Shown: positions 1-9,086, counted from the stretch's first letter. The stretch is DNA of 64,000 bases from Promethearchaeota archaeon (GCA_029838195.1 JALGVJ010000006.1:1-64000); one strand, 5' to 3'. Translations and numbers: made by a program. Notes: generated from the letters alone by a model not told the origin.

Positions 1-90
1 AGACGGCCTTCCCTCTGGGCCCCAATATGGACTCCATTCCTCTAAAATTGAATTATCTCAAGCGGCTCCCAACATGGTCGGCCGTTGTAA
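1..90. other. GC-rich window-edge stretch, possibly the 5' end of a leftward gene
   Basis: This stretch is much richer in G and C than the AT-rich sequence after it. On the minus strand an ATG at 37 opens a frame that runs off the window edge (MESILGPRGKAV). A second minus-strand frame is also open at the edge (ILEEWSPYWGPEGRP) but has a TGA just upstream. The six bases at 3-8 can pair with those at 79-84, so the end of a structured RNA is another possibility. With so little sequence I cannot choose between these readings. Confidence 0.25.
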
Positions 91-278
91 TTTTTAACCC
101 CATTTTTAAATAAGGTAAATTAGATAATGAAGGGATGTGAAAAAAAAGAAGTTTTTAAAAGCTTGGAGGGATTAATCCTTCTCGTGCTGATCTAGATATC
201 CCGAATGGGCTTGAAAAAATTTTTATTTTTCCTGAAAATAATTAAAACATTAAAAAAGATTATCATGTTCATGGTATC

Positions 279-833
279 ATGAAAAGAAAAAAGGAAAATT
301 TTCGGGAGTTTTCTTCAAAATTGATTTTACCTTTCTTGGAAACTGATATGGATTGCATTACCAAAATATTTCAAGTGTTAGAACGGGAATTTGGCTTGAA
401 AAGGGGAAGTAGGCAAAAATTAATAGATTTAGGATCAGGAGATGGAAGGGTGGTCATTCATACGGCAATAAATCATGAGATCGAGGCGGTAGGGGTGGAA
501 TTGGATGAATATTATTATAATCTATCAAAAAAAATGGTAAAAAAAATGAAAAAAAAGGAGAAAAGGAAGAAAAAATCTTTGAAAAAAGTACGGTTTAAAA
601 AAGGGGATCTATTTGAATTTAATCTCAAGGAGCAAGATTTCATATATATTTATTCCTTTCCACCCATGCAGAATTATCTTAAACATGTTCTTAAAACGGC
701 TAAAAAAGGAGCCGTCATTATTTCGCATGGTTATGAATTGCAATCGTTTTCTGAAATTTTAAAATTGAAAAAAATGATCATGTGTACTAAGGGGAGCGGG
801 AAAATCGCTACTTATTTTTATGAAAGGAGCTGA
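279..833 (+). CDS. Class I SAM-dependent methyltransferase, FAM173-like
   Basis: A small (184 aa) Rossmann-fold methyltransferase. Residues 48-56 (LIDLGSGDG) are motif I, which binds S-adenosylmethionine. The acidic Glu74 in GVELD would hold the ribose, and the SFPP stretch near 126-129 sits where motif IV is expected. The shape resembles the FAM173/ATPSCKMT type of protein lysine methyltransferase, but the substrate cannot be read from sequence. An unusual lysine-rich stretch at about 84-108 follows motif II and may bind nucleic acid or an acidic partner. It stands alone, with no close co-directional neighbour. The ATG start is the only sensible one. Confidence 0.75.
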   Translation: MKRKKENFREFSSKLILPFLETDMDCITKIFQVLEREFGLKRGSRQKLIDLGSGDGRVVIHTAINHEIEAVGVELDEYYYNLSKKMVKKMKKKEKRKKKSLKKVRFKKGDLFEFNLKEQDFIYIYSFPPMQNYLKHVLKTAKKGAVIISHGYELQSFSEILKLKKMIMCTKGSGKIATYFYERS

Positions 834-1005
834 AAAATAAATGCGTGCATTAACATGAACGGGCCAAAAACAATGAAAATAATACTTTTCTGAACCAAAA
901 AAGAACTCATCTCTCTAACTAAAATTTACATGAAAAAATAAAACAAGGGAGAATCATCAAGAAAAAAGATAAATTAAATATATCAATGGATCTTGAGAGT
1001 AAATC

Positions 1006-2523
1006 ATGAATAAACGGTTTTCAATACTGAATTTTTTAAAAAATCGATTTCAAGAAATGAAAGATGGATGGAACTTTAACATGTTTGATCTATTTTTCAT
1101 AGCTTGTTATGTTTTTTTATCCCATGGCCCTAGTTTTTATTCATTTGATGGGTTGTATTATTTTGCTCAACTAATTTCTATTTTTGAAGATTTTGATTTG
1201 AACATTTATAATAATCTGAAAAACTTTCCTTTACCGATTCAAAAGAGGCCAAATCAATGGTCCGTAGGGCCTGCGATATTCTGGGCACCATTTTACATTA
1301 TAGGCCATTTTTTTTACTATATTCATAATCAAATCGCATTTTTTTTATTCGGTTGGACACCTCCTTACGTCAACGTGTTTTGGTTTAACATCTGCGTGGT
1401 GAATGTGGGAACAATATTTTATACATGGTTAGGTTTAAAGATTTTAGGAAAAAGCTTACAAAAATATTATTCTATAAACCCAATCTTGGTGCAAGTGGCC
1501 GTTTTTTCTTGCACCCCCCTATTCTTTTACGTTTTTAGCAGACCTTTAATGGCTCATGGGATTTCTTTTTTCATGGTATCCGTATTGTTGTATCTTTGGG
1601 TTAAATGGCACGATATTTTAAATACAAAACAATTATTTTTTTGTGCATTTATTTTAGGATTAGCTTCACTAGTGCGATGGCAAAATGTTCTATTTGCTGT
1701 TATTTTCATGCCACAACTCTATAAAACATTGTTAAATACATGTAAACATCATTCAATCATGAGAACAGCCGCAAAAATGGTATTAAATTTTTTTTTAATG
1801 ATAATGGGGTTTATTCTTGGGTTTTTACCTCAATTAATCGCATGGCAAGTACAGTTTGGTTCTCCTACACCCGGAGCCCAAGATCCCTCTCAATTTCACG
1901 TATTTAACCCTGATTTAAAAGAAGTATGGTTTGGACAGCACGGATTTTTTGTTTGGCATCCCCTTACGATCGTATTTCTCTTAGGATTCCTTTATTTTTT
2001 TCTAACAAGAGAATTAAAGAACACGGATGGACTCGTATTGTTGAGTGGTTTTTTTCTCCAGAGTTATTTATGGGCGATATGGTATGCACCAGCTGCCGGA
2101 TGTTCATTTGGCATGAGAGGATTAATTGGAACCTTACCCCTTCTTGCTTTTGGATTTTCAACGTATTTTCATGGTATAGTTAAAATGAGAAATCTTTATT
2201 ATCGAAGAGTTATCATTACTGGATTTTTCCTTATGATCTTCATTTTTTCTTTCCTGAATTTTTACCTGTATTTATTATTAGGCCATCACTTTGGGACGCC
2301 CATTCTCACCTGTATTTCTAAATTTCAGAAAGAATGGTTCGAAGAGATAAATTGGAATTTAATCAAACTTGCACTTGTTTATAATTTAAATTTTAACCAC
2401 CTAATAGAGAAAACGAGAACGCTCTTGGTTTTAATCTTTCTTATCATGATAGGAAACCTTCTGCAAGAAACGTGGCGCCAATCAGCATGGTCTATAAACC
2501 TAAATGAAAAAGTCTTGAATTGA
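1006..2523 (+). CDS. Polytopic membrane protein, GT-C/ArnT-like glycosyltransferase candidate
   Basis: A 505-residue protein with about ten hydrophobic segments. After the first segment there is a long loop (FYSFDGLYYFAQ, then RPNQWSVGPAIFWAP) of the kind seen in dolichyl-phosphate-mannose-type GT-C transferases, where acidic residues in loop 1 bind the lipid-linked sugar. SRPLMAHG and LVRWQN blocks in later helices fit that family. Such enzymes move sugar from a polyprenyl phosphate to protein or lipid on the outside of the cell. The assignment is by architecture and a few motifs only; a generic membrane protein remains possible. It stands alone, downstream of the methyltransferase. Confidence 0.55.
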   Translation: MNKRFSILNFLKNRFQEMKDGWNFNMFDLFFIACYVFLSHGPSFYSFDGLYYFAQLISIFEDFDLNIYNNLKNFPLPIQKRPNQWSVGPAIFWAPFYIIGHFFYYIHNQIAFFLFGWTPPYVNVFWFNICVVNVGTIFYTWLGLKILGKSLQKYYSINPILVQVAVFSCTPLFFYVFSRPLMAHGISFFMVSVLLYLWVKWHDILNTKQLFFCAFILGLASLVRWQNVLFAVIFMPQLYKTLLNTCKHHSIMRTAAKMVLNFFLMIMGFILGFLPQLIAWQVQFGSPTPGAQDPSQFHVFNPDLKEVWFGQHGFFVWHPLTIVFLLGFLYFFLTRELKNTDGLVLLSGFFLQSYLWAIWYAPAAGCSFGMRGLIGTLPLLAFGFSTYFHGIVKMRNLYYRRVIITGFFLMIFIFSFLNFYLYLLLGHHFGTPILTCISKFQKEWFEEINWNLIKLALVYNLNFNHLIEKTRTLLVLIFLIMIGNLLQETWRQSAWSINLNEKVLN

Positions 2524-2589
2524 AGATCGTGAGGACCTTTCCACACTTTCTTTTATTATAAAAATAAGAAAATGGGGAAGGATTCAAGG

Positions 2590-2905
2590 TCATGATTCAT
2601 TCCACTGAAGTAAACCGTAGTGCCTAATTCCTAACCATTGAAAAACTAATGAATAAATCATGCCTATGCTCATGAGAAAGGTTATTACACCAAGATCGGT
2701 CAGTGCATCAAGAGAGCTATAAAGAATAGATAAAATCAAAAAGAAGCGCTAAGGACACGGAAATTACGAGTATGAGCTTTTTCTGATGAGGCGCCATTAA
2801 TTCTGCTCCAAGATAGAGGCCAAATACCGTGATTGGGGCTACGAAGGCATGACTTAATACTCCATGTAGCCAATATGGTTCTAAATTATCGCTTACTATT
2901 AACAT
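2590..2905 (-). pseudogene. Small membrane protein gene broken by a one-base frameshift
   Basis: The first frame (62 aa from the ATG at 2905) stops at 2717. A shift of one base in the run of five A's at 2738-2742 (T's in the coding strand) restores an open frame that continues as ILYSSLDALTDLGVITFLM and ends GLLQWNES at a TGA at 2590. The joined product would be about 104 aa with three hydrophobic helices. The restored frame keeps membrane-protein composition to its end, so I read this as one gene with a recent frameshift or a homopolymer sequencing error, not a 62-residue gene. The family is not recognised. Confidence 0.6.
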
Positions 2906-3057
2906 GAGTGAAAAGTTAACAACTCAAGCGTAATTAGCTAAGATAAAATGGGTTCAAGCAAGGAAAAAAACGGACTTAAGGATTGAGGGGGTAGAAGTAA
3001 AAAAGAAAGGGAGAAAAATTAACGGAGAATCTCCTCATGAATTAACTTCGGGTAAAA

Positions 3058-3612
3058 TCATACTTCAGAACCACAATATTCGCAGAATCGAGCTCCTTGA
3101 TTTAACGGTTGGCCACAATAAATGCAATAATTCTTTTCCATAGGAGTAATTGAAGCAGATTTAGCTTTCCTCGTAGATACACGCTCTTCAACGGGTCTAT
3201 ATCGTGTGGATTCTCCTAAGATGATTTCCCCTGATTCAGAGTTGAAACGATATTTTATTAAGCCTTTTTCTCTTAGACTCATGAGAATTTGCAACACAAC
3301 CTTTGGCTCGAGTCCAACTTCTTGAGCAATTTTTTCGAGTTCATGAGTACCTTCCATGTTTCTATCCATTAATGTCGCTAAAAGGGCTTTTTTATATTGG
3401 TTATTAGTATATAACTGGCGAAAACCTCCAATAAAGATGAAAAAAGCGGGAATTAGCATCCAATAGCCCCAATGACGTAAGCTCAAAAAATCAATATTCA
3501 ATCTTAAAAAAATAAGGGATATAATACCGACAAAGGTAAATACAGAAGCCGTTGCGAACGTTCCTACTACGGGTTCATATTTTTCGTGTTCATAATATCT
3601 AACTTTTCTCAC
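3058..3612 (-). CDS. Membrane-anchored winged-helix protein with C-terminal zinc ribbon
   Basis: From the N-terminus the protein has two hydrophobic helices, a winged-helix segment (KALLATLMD to GLIKYRF), a basic linker and a C-terminal double-CxxC zinc ribbon (CIYCGQ and CEYCGS). This zinc-ribbon type is common in archaeal membrane-associated regulators. A longer frame reaches 3738, but I chose the GTG at 3612 because a perfect AGGAGG lies eight bases before it and the extra N-terminus looks like translated spacer. The 184-residue product may link a membrane signal to DNA or protein binding; that role is inference. Confidence 0.65.
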   Translation of the reverse strand: MRKVRYYEHEKYEPVVGTFATASVFTFVGIISLIFLRLNIDFLSLRHWGYWMLIPAFFIFIGGFRQLYTNNQYKKALLATLMDRNMEGTHELEKIAQEVGLEPKVVLQILMSLREKGLIKYRFNSESGEIILGESTRYRPVEERVSTRKAKSASITPMEKNYCIYCGQPLNQGARFCEYCGSEV

Positions 3613-3787
3613 TTTTAAAACCTCCTGTTTAAGAAGAATGAATTTCTCTAGATAAAAATAATATCTAACTAAAAAAATTATATATCTAAATTTTTTTCCA
3701 TTACTTGAATCTCGTTTGATTAAAAAAGAGTTTTTCAATTAAACAAGAGATCTAAATTAGAAAAACTAAAAAGGAGGGATAAATGTC

Positions 3788-4102
3788 GTGTCTATAGAGT
3801 GGAAGACAAGAAAAGAAAAGCTTCTGGAATGGTTTAGAGGAGTTCAAGGAAAATATCACTTAAAGGAAATCATGGACGCGTTATCTTATCCCAACCTTCA
3901 GTCTTTTATTGATGATTTCAATTTCATTGCGAGGAAAATTAAAAGAGAAGGAAAAAAGATTTCAATTCAACCGATTACCTGCTTGAAATGTGGATATCAG
4001 CAGCATTTTAATAGTGGTAAGTTAAAAATTCCTTCTAAATGCCCACAGTGTCACGAGGAACGCTTTACAACGCCCATGATCAAGATCAAAAATAAACTTT
4101 GA
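3788..4102 (+). CDS. HTH plus zinc-ribbon predicted transcriptional regulator
   Basis: A 104-residue protein with an N-terminal helix-turn-helix-like segment and a C-terminal zinc ribbon (CLKCGYQQ at about 66 and CPQCHEER near 85). The layout matches the archaeal family of small HTH/zinc-ribbon regulators (COG3357 type). It starts at GTG 3788, nine bases after a strong AAGGAGGG. An ATG at 3783 is out of frame and meets a stop at once, so it is not the start. It is divergent from the zinc-ribbon membrane protein, and the two share a short promoter region. Confidence 0.65.
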   Translation: MSIEWKTRKEKLLEWFRGVQGKYHLKEIMDALSYPNLQSFIDDFNFIARKIKREGKKISIQPITCLKCGYQQHFNSGKLKIPSKCPQCHEERFTTPMIKIKNKL

Positions 4103-4341
4103 AAACTTTCTCCCATTTTTTATTTTAATCATCCTTTTTATTCCATTTAATTTGAATTAATTTTTACTCAAGCGATTGAATCCATGTTCACATTATTAAA
4201 ACAATATTTGTTAATGATTGTAAACTTTGTTTTACTTGTTGAGTAATATTTTAATTTGCTACTAATGATAATCAGATGGGTCTACCCCTATAATTAATTC
4301 TCATTATTTAATCGAAAAAGATTTATTTTTTCATGATCATA

Positions 4342-4353
4342 ATATTTAAATAT
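4342..4353 (+). promoter_or_regulatory. TATA-box candidate for the PH-HTH gene
   Basis: ATATTTAAATAT is a good archaeal TATA box. Transcription would start about 25 bases downstream, close to 4373. That leaves a leader of about 40 bases ahead of the preferred ATG at 4416, or a nearly leaderless message if the TTG at 4374 is used. The rest of 4103-4341 shows nothing I can name. Confidence 0.45.
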
Positions 4354-4415
4354 GATGTAAGGTTCATTTAACATTGAAGAAATTTTTATTAAAAAGTAAA
4401 AAAATGAGGAAGAAC

Positions 4416-5240
4416 ATGAGCAATAAAGAACCATCTTTTACGGGAACGATTAGCTCAGATTTCAGAAAAAAAGTTTTACTCAAAACAGGAATAGTATTAT
4501 TAATTATTGACGCATTCTTGTTGCTTCTATACATTTTACTAATATTGTTCGAGCCGGACTTTACGCCTATCATTGCCATATGGGTGATCTTTTTTTCAAT
4601 CATACTCCCATTTATAATCATCATGATACCGACTTCACTTTATTTATCTGCTTATGTGCGGAGATTTTCATTCTCTATTTTTGAAAATGAAATCATTATA
4701 ATTCACGGTGTTTTTACTCGAACGAGGGCAACCATCCCTTATAGTCGAATTCAAAACATTAATATTACTAATGGAGTTTTTGATCGGGTCTATGGTTTAT
4801 ATACGGTGAAGATAGAAACTGCTGGTAGTGCTGCGGCAGCATCTGGTTCTCAAGGAGGCGTCATTCGACCAGAAGGATACATTCCCGGCTTAAAAGATCC
4901 CAACATTATTGAACAAAAGATCAAGGAACAAATAATTAAATATTCAGCCATTCCTAGTGGATTAGAAGATAAAATTTTTAAACCGGAAGAGCTTGCTTTT
5001 GATAATTTCATTTCATACATTTTATCGAAAATGCGAGAAGGAGAATTTCTCGAGACGAGGATAGCTGAATTAAGAGAACGAGCTAATTTATCCGTGGCTC
5101 AATTAGCAGAAAAAGTGGGAGTGCCGATTCAAACTATCAAGTATTTAGAAGAAGGTAGATATAATCCAAGTCTGACGCTTGCCTTGAAGATTGCTGAGGT
5201 CTTAAATTGCAAAATTGAAGATTTATTTAAATTAACGTGA
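4416..5240 (+). CDS. Membrane bPH2-domain protein fused to an XRE helix-turn-helix
   Basis: Two long hydrophobic helices are followed by a bacterial PH-like domain (bPH2, YdbS/YdbT type), with the family signature IPYSRIQNINI, the FDRVYGLYTVKIETAG stretch and a glycine/alanine loop. The last 60 residues are a classic XRE helix-turn-helix (LSVAQLAEKVGV, then YNPSLTLALKIAEVL). PH-domain membrane proteins rarely carry an HTH, so this may be a membrane-tethered transcription factor. The frame is open back to a TTG at 4374, but ATG 4416 has a GAGGAAG ribosome site five to six bases upstream. The next gene encodes a closely similar HTH, so the two may work together. Confidence 0.75.
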   Translation: MSNKEPSFTGTISSDFRKKVLLKTGIVLLIIDAFLLLLYILLILFEPDFTPIIAIWVIFFSIILPFIIIMIPTSLYLSAYVRRFSFSIFENEIIIIHGVFTRTRATIPYSRIQNINITNGVFDRVYGLYTVKIETAGSAAAASGSQGGVIRPEGYIPGLKDPNIIEQKIKEQIIKYSAIPSGLEDKIFKPEELAFDNFISYILSKMREGEFLETRIAELRERANLSVAQLAEKVGVPIQTIKYLEEGRYNPSLTLALKIAEVLNCKIEDLFKLT

Positions 5241-5361
5241 GGTTTTTTTATTTTTATTTTTTTATTTTTTTAATACCCGTATATTACCAGTTACTCGGTA
5301 CAAGCAAGTAAAAAATTAGGGGATCTGAGCAAATTCAAATATAGTATACTATAAAAAAAAA

Positions 5362-5784
5362 ATGGGAACGATAAAATTTAAAAAAAGATTGGTATCGAGA
5401 GTAAAAGAATTAAGAGAAGCTCAGAATTTATCCCAGCAAGAATTAGCGAATTTAGTAGGCGTGTCCCGGCAGACAATATATTTTTTAGAAAAAGGAGCAT
5501 ATAATCCATCATTAACTCTTTCTTTTAGATTGGCCGAAACGTTTAATAAAACCATCGAAGAAATTTTTTATTTTGAACCTGAAATTAAAAGCATTATTGG
5601 TAAATTAACATTGGATGATTCCGAAGAAATTTCAAGGAAAATAGGTATGGGGCTTCAAAAATTAATAAAGTTGAAAAATTTAAATGATGAGGAGCTCACT
5701 ACGTTATTTTCTAAAGAAGAATTATTAAGATTAACCGGAATTCTGGGCTTGAAATTTGATGATTATTTTATCGAGGATGAGTAA
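5362..5784 (+). CDS. XRE-family transcriptional regulator
   Basis: A 140-residue protein with an N-terminal XRE helix-turn-helix at about 11-66 (LSQQELANLVGVSRQTIYFLE, then YNPSLTLSFRLAE). The HTH is close in sequence to the one ending the upstream PH-HTH protein. The remaining 70 residues are an acidic helical tail with no family I know. It lies 121 bases downstream on the same strand. The pair may be a soluble and a membrane-bound regulator recognising related sites; that is inference from the shared HTH type. Confidence 0.8.
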   Translation: MGTIKFKKRLVSRVKELREAQNLSQQELANLVGVSRQTIYFLEKGAYNPSLTLSFRLAETFNKTIEEIFYFEPEIKSIIGKLTLDDSEEISRKIGMGLQKLIKLKNLNDEELTTLFSKEELLRLTGILGLKFDDYFIEDE

Positions 5785-5829
5785 GCAAATTTTAATATGA
5801 TCATTTTTAATTAAAATTGAGCGAAAATT

Positions 5830-6588
5830 TTAATACAATTCGCTCAACCAACTACGATCTTCTTTCAATCGTTCATATTCTTTTTTATCTCCAAAATCGC
5901 CTCTGAATTGAGAAGGAGCCATTTTAATTACACGGATTTTCCAATTTCGTTGCTTGATTCCTTGGGTTAATGCGTTTGGTATTTCAATTTCTCCTCTTTC
6001 AGAATATTCCAATGATTTTAGTACGTCAAAGATTTCACGCGAGAAGATGAAGATTCCGCAATTGTTTAAATTTGAGATCGTAGAATTTTTAGGAGGTTTT
6101 TCAACCATATTGATTACCCGATCATTTTCACAATAGATAGCGCATCCTTTATGAAGATTTTTCAAATAATTAGCTACGAGGATGAAATCTTCTTTCTCTT
6201 TTTCAAACACCTCTACAACTTGCTCGTAAATTTTATAGGGCACCAAGATATCTCCCCAAGTTAAAAAAAAATGATCTTCTTGGATTAAATGTTCACATGA
6301 TAATACAGCACCTCCCGTTCCATTCAAGGTTTCTTGAACAACATAATCGATCTTGATATTCCACTTGCTTCCATTTCCAAAATACCTGATGATTTGTTCT
6401 TTTTTATAACCTACTACGATTATTATTTTTTGAAAACCAGCCATGATTAATCCTTGAATAATATATTCTAATAAAGGTTTATCATGAATGGGGATCATGG
6501 TTTTTTGATAAACATCCGTATAGGGTTTCATTCGAACTCCTTTTCCCGCTGCTAGAATTATCGCTTTCATCTGATTCTTTTTCATCAT
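5830..6588 (-). CDS. Sugar-nucleotide-forming nucleotidyltransferase
   Basis: A nucleotidyl transferase of the glucose-1-phosphate thymidylyl/mannose-1-phosphate guanylyl type. The N-terminus MKAIILAAGKGVRMKPYT is the NTP-binding signature (GxGxRxxPxT). PLLEYIIQGL and the metal-binding TWGD near residue 110 are in place, and a VEKPP block follows near the middle. The product would be an NDP-sugar for glycan or archaeal N-glycan synthesis. At about 252 aa it lacks the left-handed beta-helix acyltransferase tail of bifunctional GlmU-type relatives. The true start may be the second ATG (MKAII), six codons in. Confidence 0.8.
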   Translation of the reverse strand: MMKKNQMKAIILAAGKGVRMKPYTDVYQKTMIPIHDKPLLEYIIQGLIMAGFQKIIIVVGYKKEQIIRYFGNGSKWNIKIDYVVQETLNGTGGAVLSCEHLIQEDHFFLTWGDILVPYKIYEQVVEVFEKEKEDFILVANYLKNLHKGCAIYCENDRVINMVEKPPKNSTISNLNNCGIFIFSREIFDVLKSLEYSERGEIEIPNALTQGIKQRNWKIRVIKMAPSQFRGDFGDKKEYERLKEDRSWLSELY

Positions 6589-6839
6589 GAGTTAACGAAA
6601 AAAAATAAATAATTTCTTTTGAAGTTTAAGAAAAGAGGAGATGAGGTTATTTTAATCATGATTTAAAGAAATTAATCTCTTATCAAGCGAGGAATAATTT
6701 TTAAATATATATTGGCATAATACATTTATTTTTTTTTTTTGAGCAATTTAAATAATTTGGATTCTTGAATATTACAATTCCTTTTTCTTTCCTTAGGAAT
6801 TTAAAGCTTTGAGATTTAGAATAAAGGTAATGATTTAAA

Positions 6840-7586
6840 ATGATAAAAGATGTGGTCATTATTAAAGATGGTGTTCCCCTTTATTCGAGATCGACTTCTC
6901 TGTCCTCTACTTCTCTTTTTTCTAATAAAAACAACCTTTTGCTTTTATCAGGATTTTTTTCTGCTTTAAATTCTTTCTCGGATCAATTTGAAAACCTCGG
7001 CTCTATTAAGCAATTAGAATTATCAAAAACCAATTTAAAATTATCCTTTTTCAAAGATAAAAGCATCCCCAATCTCGTTTTTCTGGCAACATATGACGAA
7101 ACGTCAAATGGTGCGAATGTTCAGAGGACCCTTAAGAGATTATCTCATACATTTTTAAAAATGTATAATCTTACTCAGATTCTTAAATGGAATGGCAGAA
7201 CTGAAATGTTTAAATCTTTTGAAGAAATCGTAAAAAAACACGTAGAAGAAGAACAAAAGGAGGAAGAACAAGAGTTTAAAGGAAAAGTTATCAAATTATT
7301 CAATGAGATTAAAGAAAAAATCGAGCCTACCGGGGAATTAGGACAAGAAACTGCTTTTTTAGAACAAGAATTCAATAATTTAATACCGAAAATAAAAGGG
7401 AAAAAATTAATGAATCCTAATATTTACATGAGCGATAAAGAGGCTTCTAAAATATTTAAACACATGGATGGAAAGCGGACAATTGCTCAAATTTCGAAAG
7501 ATTTAAAGATAAATTCAAGGAAAGTGTTTAATTGCTGTAAAAGTTTATTAAAACTGAATTTTATCACGCTTGAAAAAAATCAATAA
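6840..7586 (+). CDS. Longin-like domain protein with C-terminal winged-helix segment
   Basis: The first 125 residues look like a longin/Mon1-FUZ-type domain: a strand pair (DVVIIKDGVPLYSRS), a helix (LLLLSGFFSALNSFSDQF), three strands and a helix beginning RTLKRLSHTFLKMY. A charged, coiled-coil-prone linker (EEEQKEEEQEFKG) leads to a C-terminal helical segment (GKRTIAQISKDLKINSRKVF) like the winged helix found at the end of DUF4388- or PqqD-type proteins. Longin and roadblock domains in Asgard archaea are platforms for small GTPases, and two GTPases lie in this window. The fold call rests on pattern, not on a search. It is transcribed alone. Confidence 0.5.
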   Translation: MIKDVVIIKDGVPLYSRSTSLSSTSLFSNKNNLLLLSGFFSALNSFSDQFENLGSIKQLELSKTNLKLSFFKDKSIPNLVFLATYDETSNGANVQRTLKRLSHTFLKMYNLTQILKWNGRTEMFKSFEEIVKKHVEEEQKEEEQEFKGKVIKLFNEIKEKIEPTGELGQETAFLEQEFNNLIPKIKGKKLMNPNIYMSDKEASKIFKHMDGKRTIAQISKDLKINSRKVFNCCKSLLKLNFITLEKNQ

Positions 7587-7656
7587 AAAATATTTCCCTA
7601 AAAATGGACGAACGAATAAACCAGTTAAAAATTTTTAATGTAAAAATCGAAAAATT

Positions 7657-8601
7657 TTAATATCTAAAAATGTTAAATATCCAAGCTCTTCCTCCCGCTT
7701 TTTCTATAGCTCTTGCAACTTCTTTTTGGTTATTTGGACAGAGCGCCAGCATGCAGCCTCCACCTCCTGCACCCATTTGCTTAGCACCAAGCGCTCCAGC
7801 ATCTTTAGCGACGGAACATAATTTTAAGATCTTGTCCGTGTGAGCATTTAAGATAATTTCTTGCTCTTGTTGGAGATCCATTAATTTACCAAGTTTCTTA
7901 AAATCTCCTTTTAATAATGCTTCTTTTCCTTCCAGCACGCAACGTTCAATCACTTTAAATGCATTTAATGTGGTTGGATCTTTCTCCAAGATTTGTTTCT
8001 TTATGCGATTTAATACAGAAGCCGCTTTCCTCTCTTCCAAAGAATCTCCAACAACAATGGGCAATTCTTCCACGTTTAAATATTCTACCCGAGGATTTTC
8101 ATCTGTATGAATGAATGTAACGCCTCCAAACGCAATGGAATATTGATCCATGCGTCCGCATTGAATTCCTAAATCATGATTTTCTCCTAAATAGGCCAGC
8201 TCAGCAATTTCTTTAGTTGTCAAGTTAAGATTAAAACCTTGATTTAAAACTTTTAAAAATCCCACGGATACAGCGGCAGACGTTGATAATCCACATCCTA
8301 TTGGTATATCAGATTTAACTTCTACTCTAAAACCTTTATTAATTTTCGGGCGAAGTCTCTCGAATAACACGCTCCAATAGGCAAGATCAATAGCGAGGGG
8401 AGGTTTTTCATTTAAAGCGAATGTAACATGCTCATTAGTGTCATGACTATAAAATTCTACCATGCCATCGGGATTTTCTTCATATTGAATTTCCATCATG
8501 AGGGTAATTGCCATTGCGATGACAGGCTTCTTGAGTAGATCAACTTTATCACCCAAAATGCAAATTCTTCCGGGAATTTTAACCTTGATTTTATTTTTCA
8601 T
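7657..8601 (-). CDS. GHMP-family small-molecule kinase, mevalonate/sugar kinase type
   Basis: A 314-residue GHMP kinase. It shows the N-terminal PGRICILGDKVDL block, the ATP-loop signature PIGCGLSTSAA at residues 100-110 and the C-terminal glycine-rich GAGGGGCML motif. CGRMDQ at 148-153 contains the Asp-Gln pair typical of galactokinase-, arabinokinase- and glucuronokinase-like members, while the N-terminal block resembles mevalonate kinase. It phosphorylates either mevalonate (isoprenoid lipid pathway) or a sugar at C1. I cannot settle the substrate, and the neighbours do not help. Confidence 0.75.
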   Translation of the reverse strand: MKNKIKVKIPGRICILGDKVDLLKKPVIAMAITLMMEIQYEENPDGMVEFYSHDTNEHVTFALNEKPPLAIDLAYWSVLFERLRPKINKGFRVEVKSDIPIGCGLSTSAAVSVGFLKVLNQGFNLNLTTKEIAELAYLGENHDLGIQCGRMDQYSIAFGGVTFIHTDENPRVEYLNVEELPIVVGDSLEERKAASVLNRIKKQILEKDPTTLNAFKVIERCVLEGKEALLKGDFKKLGKLMDLQQEQEIILNAHTDKILKLCSVAKDAGALGAKQMGAGGGGCMLALCPNNQKEVARAIEKAGGRAWIFNIFRY

Positions 8602-8674
8602 GATAAAATCTTATCCTTAAGAAAATTTCATTCTGGTATGAAAATATAGATGAATTTAAAAAAAGGTAAAAACC

Positions 8675-8980
8675 TTATTTACGTTTTTGTTTTTGTTTTT
8701 GTTTCTTTTTCATGGCCCTGTCATTTTTTATTTCTTCTTCCAATTCGGTTAAATTTTTATCATCCCGTCCTTCAAATTTAAATGTTCCCGCAATCTTACT
8801 TTCCTCTCGAACTCCTGTTTTAGAAATTTTTTCAAAATAAAGGGTAACGGGATTTCCTTGATTTAAGGCAAGATTGATAAAATTAATGAACCCCAAATGC
8901 TTGCTCGGAGCAATATTAAATTTAATCATGACTTCTTTGTTCTTTTTCGTCGTTGTTTTTAATACTAATCGTAATTTCAT
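8675..8980 (-). CDS. Conserved-looking hypothetical protein with lysine-rich tail
   Basis: A 101-residue protein from the ATG at 8980 (MKLRLVLKTTTKK). The frame extends to 9034, but those extra 18 codons look like translated spacer. The body has beta strands and a KHLGFINFINLALNQG helix, then an acidic helix and a strongly basic QK-repeat end. I do not recognise the family. It lies between the GHMP kinase and the divergent CDP-alcohol transferase. Confidence 0.5.
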   Translation of the reverse strand: MKLRLVLKTTTKKNKEVMIKFNIAPSKHLGFINFINLALNQGNPVTLYFEKISKTGVREESKIAGTFKFEGRDDKNLTELEEEIKNDRAMKKKQKQKQKRK

Positions 8981-9086
8981 GTTCCTTTTTTTTCTATAGT
9001 TTACATTATTAAATCTATAAAACAAATAAAACATTATACATTTATAGTATTACCATTAAAAGAAATGAGGGTACATAAAAAAGATC

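Noticed and set aside
1926-2183. Frames on both strands inside the GT-C-like gene
   Set aside because: They overlap a longer, well-formed membrane protein frame and have no ribosome site or family pattern.
3613-3738. Upstream extension of the zinc-ribbon membrane protein
   Set aside because: AGGAGG eight bases before GTG 3612 marks the real start; the extension reads like translated spacer.
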